Shown one piece after another: positions 34,122-42,557 of a stretch of 48,541 nucleotides of DNA. A program made the translations under genes and the position numbers. Numbering within the stretch: position 1 is the first letter of the stretch; each line of letters begins with the position of its first letter. The notes beneath the pieces were generated by a model, which made no database searches, had not been told where the DNA came from, and saw only the letters and a program-made list of their open reading frames with translations. Source of the DNA: Cupriavidus sp. 2SB (lineage in GTDB: Bacteria > Pseudomonadota > Gammaproteobacteria > Burkholderiales > Burkholderiaceae); the NCBI RefSeq assembly GCF_005503625.1, contig NZ_SCMX01000050.1, forward strand, positions 1 to 48,541, read 5' to 3'.

Positions 34122-35708
34122 ATGAATACAGTCGCCATCCTGCTGTCGGCTTTTCTGCTGTCCGTGATCGCCCTGGGTGCGTTCATCTGGAGCATGCAGA
34201 AGGGCCTGTTCGATACGTCCAGCGCCGCCGCCCGCGTGATCTTCCACGACGAAGGGGCGCATCCCGAAGACCCAGCCTCGGCGCGCGGCGACACCGGCGT
34301 GGCAGACGCCGCCCGCACCGCCGCCGACCAGTCGTCGGCACCCGTGGTCTTTCTGTTTATCTGCTGCGCGATGGTCTGGCTGCTGGTGGCATCTGCCGCC
34401 GGCCTGACCTCGTCCATCAAGCTGCATGAACCCGACTGGCTGGCCTCGATCCCCTGGCTGACCTTCGGGCGCATCCGCACCATCCACCTGAACGCCGTGG
34501 CCTACGGCTGGGCGCCGATGGCCGGACTCGGCATCGCCATGTTCCTGCTGCCGCGCCTGCTCAAGACGGAGCTGGTGGGGGCGCGCTGGGCGGTGCTGGG
34601 CGCGGCGGTCTGGAATGCTGGGCTGATCGCGGGTATCGGCAGCATCGCCGCCGGCATCTCCGACGGGCTGGAGTGGCTGGAGATTCCGTGGCAGGTGGAC
34701 ATCCTCTTCGTGGCTGGCGGCGCGTTCGTGGGCATTCCGCTGGTGCTGACACTGGTGAACCGCAAGGTGGATCACCTCTACGTGTCGGTCTGGTACATGG
34801 GCTGTGCACTGTTCTGGTTCCCGGTGCTGTTCCTGGTGGCCAACATCCCGGGCCTGCATTTCGGGGTGGAGCAGGCCACCATGAACTGGTGGTTCGGCCA
34901 TAACGTGCTGGGGCTGTTCTATACGCCGCTGGCGCTGGCATCGATCTACTACTTCCTGCCGAAGGTGATCGGCCAGCCGGTGAAATCGTACGGGCTGTCG
35001 CTGCTGGGTTTCTGGGCGTTGGCCTTCTTCTACGGGCAGGTGGGCGGCCATCACCTGGTGGGCGGGCCGGTGCCGGGCTGGCTGATCACGCTGTCGATCG
35101 TGCAGAGCATGATGATGCTGATTCCCGTGATCGCGTTCTCGATCAACCAGCACCAGACGCTGCGCGGCAACTTCCACCGGCTGATCGATTCGCCCACGCT
35201 GCGCTTCATGACCTTCGGCGGCATGATGTACACGTTGAGTTCGATCCAAGGGTCGTTCGAGGCGCTGCGCGCCGTCAACCGCGTGACCCACTTCACGCAC
35301 TACACCGTGGCGCACGCCCACCTGGGGCTGTACGCGTTCGTGAGCTTTGCATTCTTCGGCGCCATCTACTTCATCGTGCCGCGCATCACGGGCCGGGAGT
35401 GGCCGTACCGCTGGCTGATCTACGCGCATTTCTGGCTGGCCGTGGGCGGCATCGGCGTCTATTTCATCGGCCTGAGCATCGGCGGCTGGCTACAGGGCAA
35501 GGCGATGCTCGACGCCGCCAAGCCCTTCATGGATTCGGTGGCGGTGACCGTGCCGTACCTCAAGATCCGCTCCATCGGCGGATTCATGATGCTGACCAGC
35601 CACCTCTGTTTCGTGGCCAACTTCATCTGCGTGGCATTCGGCCTGGGGCCGAACCGCAATCGTCCCGCGATGTTCCACCAGGGCAACAAGCCCGCACAGG
35701 GAGCCTGA
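34122..35708 (+). CDS. ccoN: cbb3-type cytochrome c oxidase subunit I with N-terminal CcoS-like segment
   Basis: A 528-residue haem-copper oxidase subunit. The core has the expected ligands: His122 (RTIHLNAVAYG), copper ligands His260 (WWFGHN), His310 and His311 (GGHHLVGG), and haem ligands His398 and His400 (VAHAHLG). Tyr304 lies six residues before the His pair, the place of the cross-linked active-site tyrosine of cbb3 enzymes, so oxygen reduction is expected rather than NO reduction. Residues 1-45 are extra: a membrane segment followed by WSMQKGLFDTSSAAARVIFHDE, which matches the small cbb3 maturation protein CcoS (W-x-x-x-x-G-x-FDD...A-x-R-I-x-x-D-D). A linker then leads to the catalytic core. 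The ATG at 34122 starts this segment. It is the first gene of the operon. Confidence 0.88.
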   Translation: MNTVAILLSAFLLSVIALGAFIWSMQKGLFDTSSAAARVIFHDEGAHPEDPASARGDTGVADAARTAADQSSAPVVFLFICCAMVWLLVASAAGLTSSIKLHEPDWLASIPWLTFGRIRTIHLNAVAYGWAPMAGLGIAMFLLPRLLKTELVGARWAVLGAAVWNAGLIAGIGSIAAGISDGLEWLEIPWQVDILFVAGGAFVGIPLVLTLVNRKVDHLYVSVWYMGCALFWFPVLFLVANIPGLHFGVEQATMNWWFGHNVLGLFYTPLALASIYYFLPKVIGQPVKSYGLSLLGFWALAFFYGQVGGHHLVGGPVPGWLITLSIVQSMMMLIPVIAFSINQHQTLRGNFHRLIDSPTLRFMTFGGMMYTLSSIQGSFEALRAVNRVTHFTHYTVAHAHLGLYAFVSFAFFGAIYFIVPRITGREWPYRWLIYAHFWLAVGGIGVYFIGLSIGGWLQGKAMLDAAKPFMDSVAVTVPYLKIRSIGGFMMLTSHLCFVANFICVAFGLGPNRNRPAMFHQGNKPAQGA

Positions 35709-35710
35709 AC

Positions 35711-36298
35711 GTGAACAACGAGAGCGCCCTGCTGGCGGGCGGCATGACGATGCTGGCACTGGCCACCAGCGCCCTGGTGGTGCTGCCCTACATGCAACTG
35801 CACGACGTGAAGCCCACCGAAGGGTTGAAGCCCTACACCGCCGCCCAGTTGCGCGGCCGCGAGGTCTATATTGCCAATGGCTGCGTCTACTGCCACTCGC
35901 AGCAACCCCGCGATGCCGCGTTCGCGCCCGATGCCAAGCGCGGCTGGGGCCGCGCAACCACAGCCGGTGACTACTACTACGACAAGCCGCACCTGCTGGG
36001 CACCATGCGCACCGGCCCGGACCTGATGAACATCGGCGTGCGCCAGCCCAGCGCGGACTGGCACCTGGGGCACTTGTACCAGCCACGTGCATACGTGAGC
36101 GGCAGCATCATGCCCGCGTATCCATTCCTGTTCGATGCCAAGGACGCGCCCGACGCCGGCGAGAAGGCCGTGCCGCTGCCGCCGGGCTATGCGCCGCTGG
36201 GCAAGGTGGTGGTGCCCACGGCCGCTGCACTGGACCTCGTGGCCTACCTGCAATCGCTGAACCGGACCGGTGCCGTGCTGCCGGCCACGAAGGAATGA
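35711..36298 (+). CDS. ccoO: cbb3-type cytochrome c oxidase subunit II
   Basis: A 195-residue monohaem cytochrome anchored by one N-terminal membrane segment (about 7-28). The haem site is C58-VY-C61-H62 (NGCVYCHSQQPRD), and RTGPDLMNIG with a following HLYQPRAYVSGSIMPAYPFLF carries the axial Met region typical of CcoO. It starts at GTG 35711, 2 bp after ccoN. It feeds electrons to subunit I. It is slightly shorter than classical CcoO. Confidence 0.9.
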   Translation: MNNESALLAGGMTMLALATSALVVLPYMQLHDVKPTEGLKPYTAAQLRGREVYIANGCVYCHSQQPRDAAFAPDAKRGWGRATTAGDYYYDKPHLLGTMRTGPDLMNIGVRQPSADWHLGHLYQPRAYVSGSIMPAYPFLFDAKDAPDAGEKAVPLPPGYAPLGKVVVPTAAALDLVAYLQSLNRTGAVLPATKE

Positions 36299-36302
36299 GG
36301 CC

Positions 36303-36953
36303 ATGAGCGATTTCCGTGATCCCCGTGGTGCGGCAGATGGTTCGGCAGAAAGCTCGGAGCAGCGGCAGGCCGCCGCCGCGCGTGCCCGCGAGCACGAAGA
36401 CCCGCACGAGAACCGCATGCCGATTCCGCGCTATGTGCTGGCGATGGTAGCCGCGCTGGTGGCGTGGGGCGTGTACTACATCGTCACGGCCCCGATCGAC
36501 CAGCCTCCGGCGCTCGGCGACCAGCGCACCGTGGCGGACCTGCATGGCAAGCCGAAGGCGGCGGCAGGGGCCGTGGTGGACGGCGCCGCCATCTTCCAGA
36601 GCCATTGCGTGGCCTGTCATCAGGCCACGGGGCAGGGTTTGCCGGGTGTGTTCCCGCCGCTGGCCGGCTCCGAATGGGTCACCGGCAGCGATGCCAAGGC
36701 GGCGCGGATCGTCCTGCGCGGCGTCACCGGCAAGATCACGGTCAAGGGCACGGCCTACAACGGGGCGATGCCGGCGTTCGCGGCGCAGCTCGGCGATGCC
36801 GAGATTGCCGCCGTGCTCACGCATGTGCGCAGCCAGTGGGGCAATGCCGCACCGCCCGTGACGGCGGAGACCGTCGCGGCGGCACGGGCCGATACGGCCA
36901 GCATGCAGGCACCTTTCGATGGCGACGCGGCGCTTGGCTCCCCGGGCAGTTAG
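36303..36953 (+). CDS. membrane-anchored monohaem cytochrome c in the oxidase operon
   Basis: A 216-residue protein. A charged N-terminus (residues 1-40, with ENRMPIPRYVLAMVAALVAWGVYYIV as the anchor at about 38-62) is followed by one cytochrome c domain with C102-VA-C105-H106 and the axial Met in YNGAMPAF near 153. It stands where CcoP is expected, but CcoP has two haem sites and this protein has one. It probably passes electrons to the CcoO/CcoN pair. The gene starts 4 bp after ccoO and overlaps the Sco gene by 35 nt. Confidence 0.88.
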   Translation: MSDFRDPRGAADGSAESSEQRQAAAARAREHEDPHENRMPIPRYVLAMVAALVAWGVYYIVTAPIDQPPALGDQRTVADLHGKPKAAAGAVVDGAAIFQSHCVACHQATGQGLPGVFPPLAGSEWVTGSDAKAARIVLRGVTGKITVKGTAYNGAMPAFAAQLGDAEIAAVLTHVRSQWGNAAPPVTAETVAAARADTASMQAPFDGDAALGSPGS

Positions 36954-37632
36954 GACCGTCGCCCCCGCGTCGGCAGGCCCTTGGCTGGCGCTGGCCGCCG
37001 CGCTGCTGCTCGGCGCGGCGGCAGTCTACTTCGTGACCGACGGGCTGCGCGCCTGGACACTCGACCAGTCACGCGAGGCGCGCATCGCCCGCCAGGCGCT
37101 GCGGCTACCCGCCATCGACGTGTGGAACCAGCAGGGCCACGACCTGCGGCTGTTCGAGGCGGCGGACTCCAGTTCGTCCGCGTTGCACACGCCGGCCGCA
37201 TCGGTCACACCGTCCATCTACATCGTCGATTTCATCTACACCCGCTGTCCCACGGTCTGCCGGGCGCTGGGCGCCGAGTTCGCGCAGTTGCAACGCCAGA
37301 TTGCCGCCGATGGCATGGCGCCACGGGTACAACTGATTTCCCTTTCCTTCGATCCACGCGACACCGTGAACGATCTGCTCGGCTATGCCACCAGCTATCG
37401 GGCGAATGCCCCCGGCTGGCAGGTGGTGGCCGCCATCTCGCCGGACGCGATGACGAAACTGCTGCGACAGGCTGACGTGATCGCCATCCCGGATGGTCTC
37501 GGCGGCTTCGAGCACAACGGCGGGCTGCATGTGGTGGACGCTCAGGGCAGGGTGCTGTCCGTCCATGCGCTAGAGGATTTCCAGCAGGCCTATGCGGCGG
37601 CGCTGGCCCACTTGCGCGGGGATCGGCCATGA
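36919..37632 (+). CDS. SCO1/SenC-family copper protein
   Basis: A 237-residue membrane-anchored thioredoxin-fold protein. The membrane segment is about 21-41 (PWLALAAALLLGAAAVYFV). The copper site CPTVC is Cys110 and Cys114 (YTRCPTVCRALG), and a histidine ligand is probably His199 or His204 (FEHNGGLHVVD). Sco proteins deliver copper to oxidase or act as thiol reductases; cbb3 enzymes lack the CuA centre, so here it would serve CuB. It overlaps the cytochrome gene upstream and shares ATGA with the next gene. Confidence 0.88.
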   Translation: MATRRLAPRAVRTVAPASAGPWLALAAALLLGAAAVYFVTDGLRAWTLDQSREARIARQALRLPAIDVWNQQGHDLRLFEAADSSSSALHTPAASVTPSIYIVDFIYTRCPTVCRALGAEFAQLQRQIAADGMAPRVQLISLSFDPRDTVNDLLGYATSYRANAPGWQVVAAISPDAMTKLLRQADVIAIPDGLGGFEHNGGLHVVDAQGRVLSVHALEDFQQAYAAALAHLRGDRP

Positions 37633-38240
37633 ATCGCGCCAACGTGAGGCTGGCCGGCGTGCTCTTGCTGCTGGCGCTGGCGCTACCTCCCATGCGTACG
37701 TTCTTCGAGGCATCCATGGCATGGCTGATGCTCGGCCTGATGCCTTGCCTGTTTGCGGCAGGCGCGCTGGCCCCCGGCATGCTGAGCGCGCGACGGCAGC
37801 TGGAGATGGTGCCGCGGATGCGTCCGTATGCGTTGGCGCTAGGGGTGGTGGGCACGCTGGCCTACGGCATCTGGATGCTGCCGATCGCCGTGGATCTCTC
37901 GCGCATGTCCCTGCCGATGGGTCTGGCGCGCGACGCGTCGATGGTGCTCGCGGGCCTGGCCGCGAGTGTCGGCCTGCGTGTGGCGCCGTGGCCACTGGTG
38001 TTGTTTTTTGGCGGAAACATGGTCTGGATGGCCCTGACTTTTGGCATGCTGTTCATCGACTCGCCCAATCGCCTGTGCGCCAGCTACCTGCTGGGCGACC
38101 AGCGGCTGGCAGGCGCCGGGCTGGTGGTCTACGCGGCGGTGATCGGCTCGTGGCTGCTCATTCGCGCCGCGCGGCAGGCCGATGCGGGCGATGACGATGG
38201 TGAACGGGTCATGACAGTGCCATCGCAAAGAAAAAACTAA
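37629..38240 (+). CDS. unknown membrane protein at the end of the oxidase operon
   Basis: I do not recognise this 203-residue protein. About six membrane segments are visible, starting at residue 8 (LAGVLLLLALALPP) and ending near 180 (AGAGLVVYAAVIGSWLLIRAA), then a short polar tail. The ATG shares four bases with the Sco stop, so it is translationally coupled to the oxidase genes. Several methionines (MAWLMLGLMPCL, MALTFGMLF) lie in the segments, which would suit a metal-handling or assembly protein, but this is weak. A CtaG-type assembly factor is one possibility. The stop codon lies inside the -35 element of the next promoter. Confidence 0.75.
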   Translation: MNRANVRLAGVLLLLALALPPMRTFFEASMAWLMLGLMPCLFAAGALAPGMLSARRQLEMVPRMRPYALALGVVGTLAYGIWMLPIAVDLSRMSLPMGLARDASMVLAGLAASVGLRVAPWPLVLFFGGNMVWMALTFGMLFIDSPNRLCASYLLGDQRLAGAGLVVYAAVIGSWLLIRAARQADAGDDDGERVMTVPSQRKN

Positions 38241-38264
38241 AGAATGTCTCGGACCTGCCGATAA
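38238..38264 (+). promoter_or_regulatory. FliA (sigma28) promoter for the HD-GYP gene
   Basis: TAAA (38238-38241), a spacer of exactly 15 bp and GCCGATAA (38257-38264) match the textbook sigma28 consensus without mismatch. Transcription would start near 38271, about 95 nt upstream of the HD-GYP start codon. It overlaps the stop codon of the oxidase-operon membrane gene. Confidence 0.75.
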
Positions 38265-38366
38265 ACGCGGCCAACGAGAGAAGTCAGAGAACGGGGCCTG
38301 GAAAGAGCCCCGCTTGACCGGGATCGCGGAGTCCCTCTCCGCGCCCATTTGAACTGGGGCAAGTGC

Positions 38367-39554
38367 ATGCTGAGAAGAATCAAGGCAGAACAACTGCAGA
38401 TAGGCATGTTCGTGGCAAGGCTGGGCGGGCCATGGATGAACCATCCGTTCTGGCGCTCGCGCTTTCTGGTGTCCAGCGACGAGCAGGTGGAGCAGATCCA
38501 GGCAGCCAACGTGCAGGATGTGTGGATCGACATCCTCAAGGGCCGCAACCTGCCCACGCCGGCCGCGCCGGAGATGATGGAGGCCGAGGAGGTCGACGAG
38601 CCCGAAGCCAGCTTCGAGAGCGAGCTGGAGCGCGCGCGAGAGTTGATCAAGACCGGCCGCATGCTGATCGGGAACCTGTTCAACGACGTCCGCATGGGCC
38701 GCGCACTGGAGACGCACGGCGCGCTGCTGCTGGTGGATTCGGCGTCCACCTCGCTGTCTCGCCATTCGCAGGCGCTGCTGGCCATGGCGCGCCTCAAAGC
38801 CAAGGACGACTACACCTACCTGCACTCGTTCTCGGTCTGCGCGCTGATGATCGCGGTGGGCCGCAACCTGAAACTGCCCGATGGCGAGGTGCGCGAATTG
38901 GGACTGGCCGGGCTGGTGCACGATATCGGCAAGCTGACGCTGCCCGAATCGCTGCTGCTCAAGGGCAGCGACCTGTCCCCGGCGGACGAGGAGAAGATGC
39001 GGCGCCACCCGTCGGCGGGCTACCGCATCCTCAACGAGGCGCGGCTCTACAGCAATATCCCGCTCGACGTCTGCGTCCACCACCATGAGCGCGTGGACGG
39101 GCGCGGCTATCCGTTCGGCCTGCACGAGAACGAAATCAGCGTCCACGCCAAGATCGCAGCCATCTGCGACACCTACGATGCGCTGACCTCGCCGCGTCCG
39201 AACCATCCGGCGTGGTCGCCGGCACGGGCCATGGAGTACATCGCCGTGCGCGTGGACACGCTCTTCGACCGGCGTGTGTTCAAGGCTTTCACGCGCACCA
39301 TGGGCATCTACCCGCTGGGCACCGTGCTGCGCCTGCGCTCCGGCCGGCTGGCCGTGGTGTGCGGCCAGAACGAGGGCGAGACGCTGCGCCCGCGCGTGAT
39401 GACCTTCTATTCGGTGACGGATTCCAAACCGCTGCCGCCCGAGGTGATCGACCTGACCCACAGCGACGACACCGTGACCGCTTTCGAGGATGCGCGGCAG
39501 TGGGGCTTCACCGACGACCAGTTGATGGCAATGTACGCGCCGCATGCGAACTAG
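38367..39554 (+). CDS. HD-GYP cyclic di-GMP phosphodiesterase with DUF3391 domain
   Basis: A 395-residue protein. Residues 1-125 form a DUF3391 domain (RRIKAEQLQIGMFVARLGGPW ... VQDVWIDILKG), and residues about 150-330 form an HD-GYP phosphodiesterase with His185-Asp186 (VHDIGKLTLPE), HHE at 239-241 and GYP at 247-249 (HHERVDGRGYPFGL). All catalytic motifs are intact, so it should break cyclic di-GMP down to pGpG or GMP. The conserved start MLRRIKAEQL sets the ATG at 38367, after GGGG. A perfect FliA promoter upstream ties its expression to flagellar gene expression. Confidence 0.93.
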   Translation: MLRRIKAEQLQIGMFVARLGGPWMNHPFWRSRFLVSSDEQVEQIQAANVQDVWIDILKGRNLPTPAAPEMMEAEEVDEPEASFESELERARELIKTGRMLIGNLFNDVRMGRALETHGALLLVDSASTSLSRHSQALLAMARLKAKDDYTYLHSFSVCALMIAVGRNLKLPDGEVRELGLAGLVHDIGKLTLPESLLLKGSDLSPADEEKMRRHPSAGYRILNEARLYSNIPLDVCVHHHERVDGRGYPFGLHENEISVHAKIAAICDTYDALTSPRPNHPAWSPARAMEYIAVRVDTLFDRRVFKAFTRTMGIYPLGTVLRLRSGRLAVVCGQNEGETLRPRVMTFYSVTDSKPLPPEVIDLTHSDDTVTAFEDARQWGFTDDQLMAMYAPHAN

Positions 39555-39726
39555 GGGAACAAAGGGAAGAAGGAAGAAGGGAAGAAGCGGCATGGTAGCG
39601 GGCTGGCCGCGGATTCTGGATCTGAGACGATTCTGATTCTGCGGCCAGTCGCGCCAGAATTCGCGGCAGCGCGGCGCAACGCTAGTAGACTCGTGGCTTG
39701 ACTGTCAGCAACCAAGCCTCGCCCTC

Positions 39727-41067
39727 ATGACTTTTGACGCACTGCTGGACCTGTTCCAGCGACGCATTCCCGCCCATCCCTGGGCCCAGATTTCGCTCTA
39801 CGTGCTGGCGCTCGTCCTGATCGCCGGACTCGCGCAATGGCTCGTCGCACGCGTGGTGGGCCGGGTGGTCTACCGCGTGTTGAGCCTTTCCGGCAACCGC
39901 GAGTGGGCCGCCGCGCTCATGCGGCACCGCACCTATCGCCGCCTCGGCTATGCGGTGTTTCTCGCCGTCATCACGGTCGGCATCAGCCAGGTGCCCGATC
40001 TCGGCAAGTTCTCGATCCTCATCGAACGGCTGGCGCATGCCGGCACCTGGGTCAGCGTGTTCCTGATGGTGTCCGGCGTGCTGAACGCCTGGCAGACCGT
40101 GTTCGCGGCCAGCCGTCGTGCGCAGACGCGCTCGATCAAGGGCTATGTGCAGGTGGCCCAGTTGGCGCTGTGGCTGGTCTGCGGCGTGCTGGTGCTGTCG
40201 ATCCTGATCGACCGCTCGCCGCTGTGGATGCTTTCCGGTATCGGTGCGGTGTCGGCGGTGCTGTTGCTGGTGTTCAAGGACACGCTACTGTCTCTGGTGG
40301 CCAGCACGCAGCTCACGTCCAACGACATGCTGCGCATCGGCGACTGGATCGAGATGCCGCAGTCCAACGCCGATGGCTTCGTGATGGACATCGCGCTGCA
40401 TACGGTGAAGGTCAAGAACTGGGACAACACCGTGACCACGGTGCCCACGTACAAGCTGTTCTCGGAGAGCTACCGCAACTACCGGCACATGTTCGAATCC
40501 GGCGCGCGGCGGATCAAGCGGACGCTGCGGATCGACGCGTCGACCGTGCGGTTTCTCGACGATAACGAGGTAACGGCGCTGATGCGCTTCCGGCTGCTGC
40601 ACGACTACCTGGAGGTCAAGCAGCAGGAAGTGGAGCAGACCAATCGGGTACTGCTCGGCGAGAACACGGACCCGGTCAACCGTCGGCGGTTGACTAACCT
40701 CGGGACCTTCCGCGCCTACGGCATCGCCTTCCTGCGCGCGCATCCCGAAATCCACCACGACCTGCTACTCAACCTGCGGATGATGGAGCCGGACTCGCAG
40801 GGTATTCCGATCGAGGTCTATTGCTTCAGCAATCGCACCGGCTGGACGGACTACGAACGCATCCAGGGCGATATCTTCGACCACCTGTTCGCGATCCTGC
40901 CGGAATTGGGGCTGCGCTTGTACCAGTCGCCGTCAGGCGCGGACCTGAGCGCGTTGCGTCAGGATTCGCAGTATGGCGCGCATGCAGCGCTGGCGGCTGC
41001 GGCGACGGATCCGGGGGCCAGGGAACCGGCGCAAGCGCATATGGACCGGGCGGATCGGGTGGTTTGA
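39727..41067 (+). CDS. MscS-family mechanosensitive channel (YbdG-like)
   Basis: A 446-residue membrane protein. About five membrane segments lie in residues 20-190, with the pore-lining helix near 175-200 (GIGAVSAVLLLVFKDTLLSLVAS). The cytoplasmic beta and alpha-beta domains follow (LRIGDWIEMPQSNADGFVMDI, KNWDNTVTTVPTYKLFSESY). The MscS-conserved TVPT-like segment marks the middle domain. The length and the long C-terminal domain fit the YbdG/miniconductance subgroup more than MscS itself. It opens under osmotic downshock. No ribosome binding site is clear. Confidence 0.9.
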   Translation: MTFDALLDLFQRRIPAHPWAQISLYVLALVLIAGLAQWLVARVVGRVVYRVLSLSGNREWAAALMRHRTYRRLGYAVFLAVITVGISQVPDLGKFSILIERLAHAGTWVSVFLMVSGVLNAWQTVFAASRRAQTRSIKGYVQVAQLALWLVCGVLVLSILIDRSPLWMLSGIGAVSAVLLLVFKDTLLSLVASTQLTSNDMLRIGDWIEMPQSNADGFVMDIALHTVKVKNWDNTVTTVPTYKLFSESYRNYRHMFESGARRIKRTLRIDASTVRFLDDNEVTALMRFRLLHDYLEVKQQEVEQTNRVLLGENTDPVNRRRLTNLGTFRAYGIAFLRAHPEIHHDLLLNLRMMEPDSQGIPIEVYCFSNRTGWTDYERIQGDIFDHLFAILPELGLRLYQSPSGADLSALRQDSQYGAHAALAAAATDPGAREPAQAHMDRADRVV

Positions 41068-41077
41068 TGATTTTTGC

Positions 41078-41106
41078 TCCCTCTCCCGCATGGCGGGAGA
41101 GGGGAG
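41078..41106. repeat. intergenic palindrome, copy G (single hairpin)
   Basis: One CCCTCTCCCGC and GCGGGAGAGGG unit with a short loop, between the convergent channel gene and purT. The second half of the element is absent, as in copy D. Confidence 0.8.
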
Positions 41107-41133
41107 TAATACAAGCGCGGAGAATGGACTAAA

Positions 41134-42336
41134 TCAAGCCTTCCGCGGCTTGACCTTGCTCGCAGCTTCCTTCGCACGATCCCGTGCTGTATCCACATCT
41201 GCCGCATACGCCAGCGCCACGCCCATACGGCGTTTGGTGAACGACTCCGGCTTGCCGAACAGGCGCAGTTCGGTCTGCGGGATGCGCAGCGCCTCGTCCA
41301 CACCGTCGAAGACGATGCCTTCGGCATCCACGCCGCCGTAGATCACCGCGCTGGCGCCCGGGGCGCGCAGGCTGGTGTCCACCGGCAGGCCCAGAATGGC
41401 GCGGGCGTGCAGTTCAAACTCGTTCTGGTACTGCGTGATCATCGTCACCATACCGGTGTCATGCGGGCGCGGGCTGACTTCGCTGAACCAGACCTGTTCC
41501 CCCTTGACGAACAGTTCCACGCCGAACAGCCCCTGTCCGCCCAGGTCGGCCGTCACTGCACGGGCGATGTGCTGGGCGGTTTCCAGCGCCTTGGGGTGCA
41601 TCGGGTGCGGCTGCCAGCTTTCCACGTAGTCACCGGCAACCTGGACGTGCCCGATCGGATCGCAGAAATGGGTGTCCGCCTTGCCATCGGCACCCAGCGC
41701 GCGCACGGTCAGCAGCGTGATTTCGTAGTCGAAATCGATAAAGCCCTCGACGATGATCCGGCCGTGGCTGACGCGGCCACCTGCCATGGCGTAGTCCCAT
41801 GCGGCCTTGACGTCAGCCGGGCCGTCGATCTTGCTCTGGCCCTTGCCGGAACTGCTCATCACGGGCTTGACCACGCACGGATAACCGATACCGCCGTCGA
41901 TGGCGGCTTGCAGTTCTTCGAGCGAATCGCAGAATTTGTATGGGCTGGTGGGCAGGCCCAGCGTCTCGGCGGCCAGGCGGCGGATGCCTTCGCGATCCAT
42001 GGTCAGACGGGCGGCGCGGGCGGTAGGAATCACGCGGACAACGCCGGCAGCTTCCAGCGATTCCAGCATCGGCGTGGCGATGGCTTCGATCTCAGGCACC
42101 ACCAGATGCGGACGCTCGGCTTCGATCAGCGCCTTGAGCTGGTCGCCATCGCTCATGGTGATGGTGCGCGAGTGGTGCGCCACCTGCTGGCCCGGGGCGT
42201 TCTCGTAGCGGTCCACGGCAATGGTTTCCACGCCCAGGCGCTGCAGCGCGATCAGCACTTCCTTGCCAAGCTCGCCGGAGCCCAGGAGCATCACTTTGGT
42301 GGCAGACGGGGAGAGGGGGGTTCCAAGGGTGGTCAT
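41134..42336 (-). CDS. purT: phosphoribosylglycinamide formyltransferase 2 (formate-dependent)
   Basis: A 400-residue ATP-grasp enzyme that makes formyl-GAR from GAR, formate and ATP in purine synthesis. MLLGSGELGKEV at about 16-27 is the N-terminal nucleotide fold, CVVKPVMSSSGKGQS is the ATP-grasp loop, and EVSPRPHDTGMVT the metal-binding part. Length and motifs are complete. The start at MTTLGTPLSPSATK (ATG 42336) is set by homology; the same frame stays open upstream but is noncoding. It lies downstream of the receptor gene with repeat copy H between them. Confidence 0.95.
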   Translation of the reverse strand: MTTLGTPLSPSATKVMLLGSGELGKEVLIALQRLGVETIAVDRYENAPGQQVAHHSRTITMSDGDQLKALIEAERPHLVVPEIEAIATPMLESLEAAGVVRVIPTARAARLTMDREGIRRLAAETLGLPTSPYKFCDSLEELQAAIDGGIGYPCVVKPVMSSSGKGQSKIDGPADVKAAWDYAMAGGRVSHGRIIVEGFIDFDYEITLLTVRALGADGKADTHFCDPIGHVQVAGDYVESWQPHPMHPKALETAQHIARAVTADLGGQGLFGVELFVKGEQVWFSEVSPRPHDTGMVTMITQYQNEFELHARAILGLPVDTSLRAPGASAVIYGGVDAEGIVFDGVDEALRIPQTELRLFGKPESFTKRRMGVALAYAADVDTARDRAKEAASKVKPRKA

Positions 42337-42411
42337 GGCGGGGGCTCGCGGCAGGGAAGAAAAGACGCGATTGTAGCAAGGCGGGACCCCGGAATCTGCC
42401 GCTTGTTTTCT

Positions 42412-42535
42412 CCCCTCTCCCGCAAGCGGGAGAGGGGCGGGGGAGAGGGCCGGCCGTGCAAATTTCGACAAGTCGGCAAGCAGAACCTCGTTGCCCTCTC
42501 CCCCAACCCCTCTCCCGCGAACGGGGAGAGGGGAG
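42412..42535. repeat. intergenic nested palindrome, copy H (two hairpins)
   Basis: Two complementary palindromic halves and a core with TCGGCAAGCAG at 42473-42483 on the plus strand. It lies between the receptor stop and purT start, both on the minus strand, and may end the receptor transcript. Confidence 0.85.
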
Positions 42536-42557
42536 TCCTGCAGTGGTACTGCAACCA

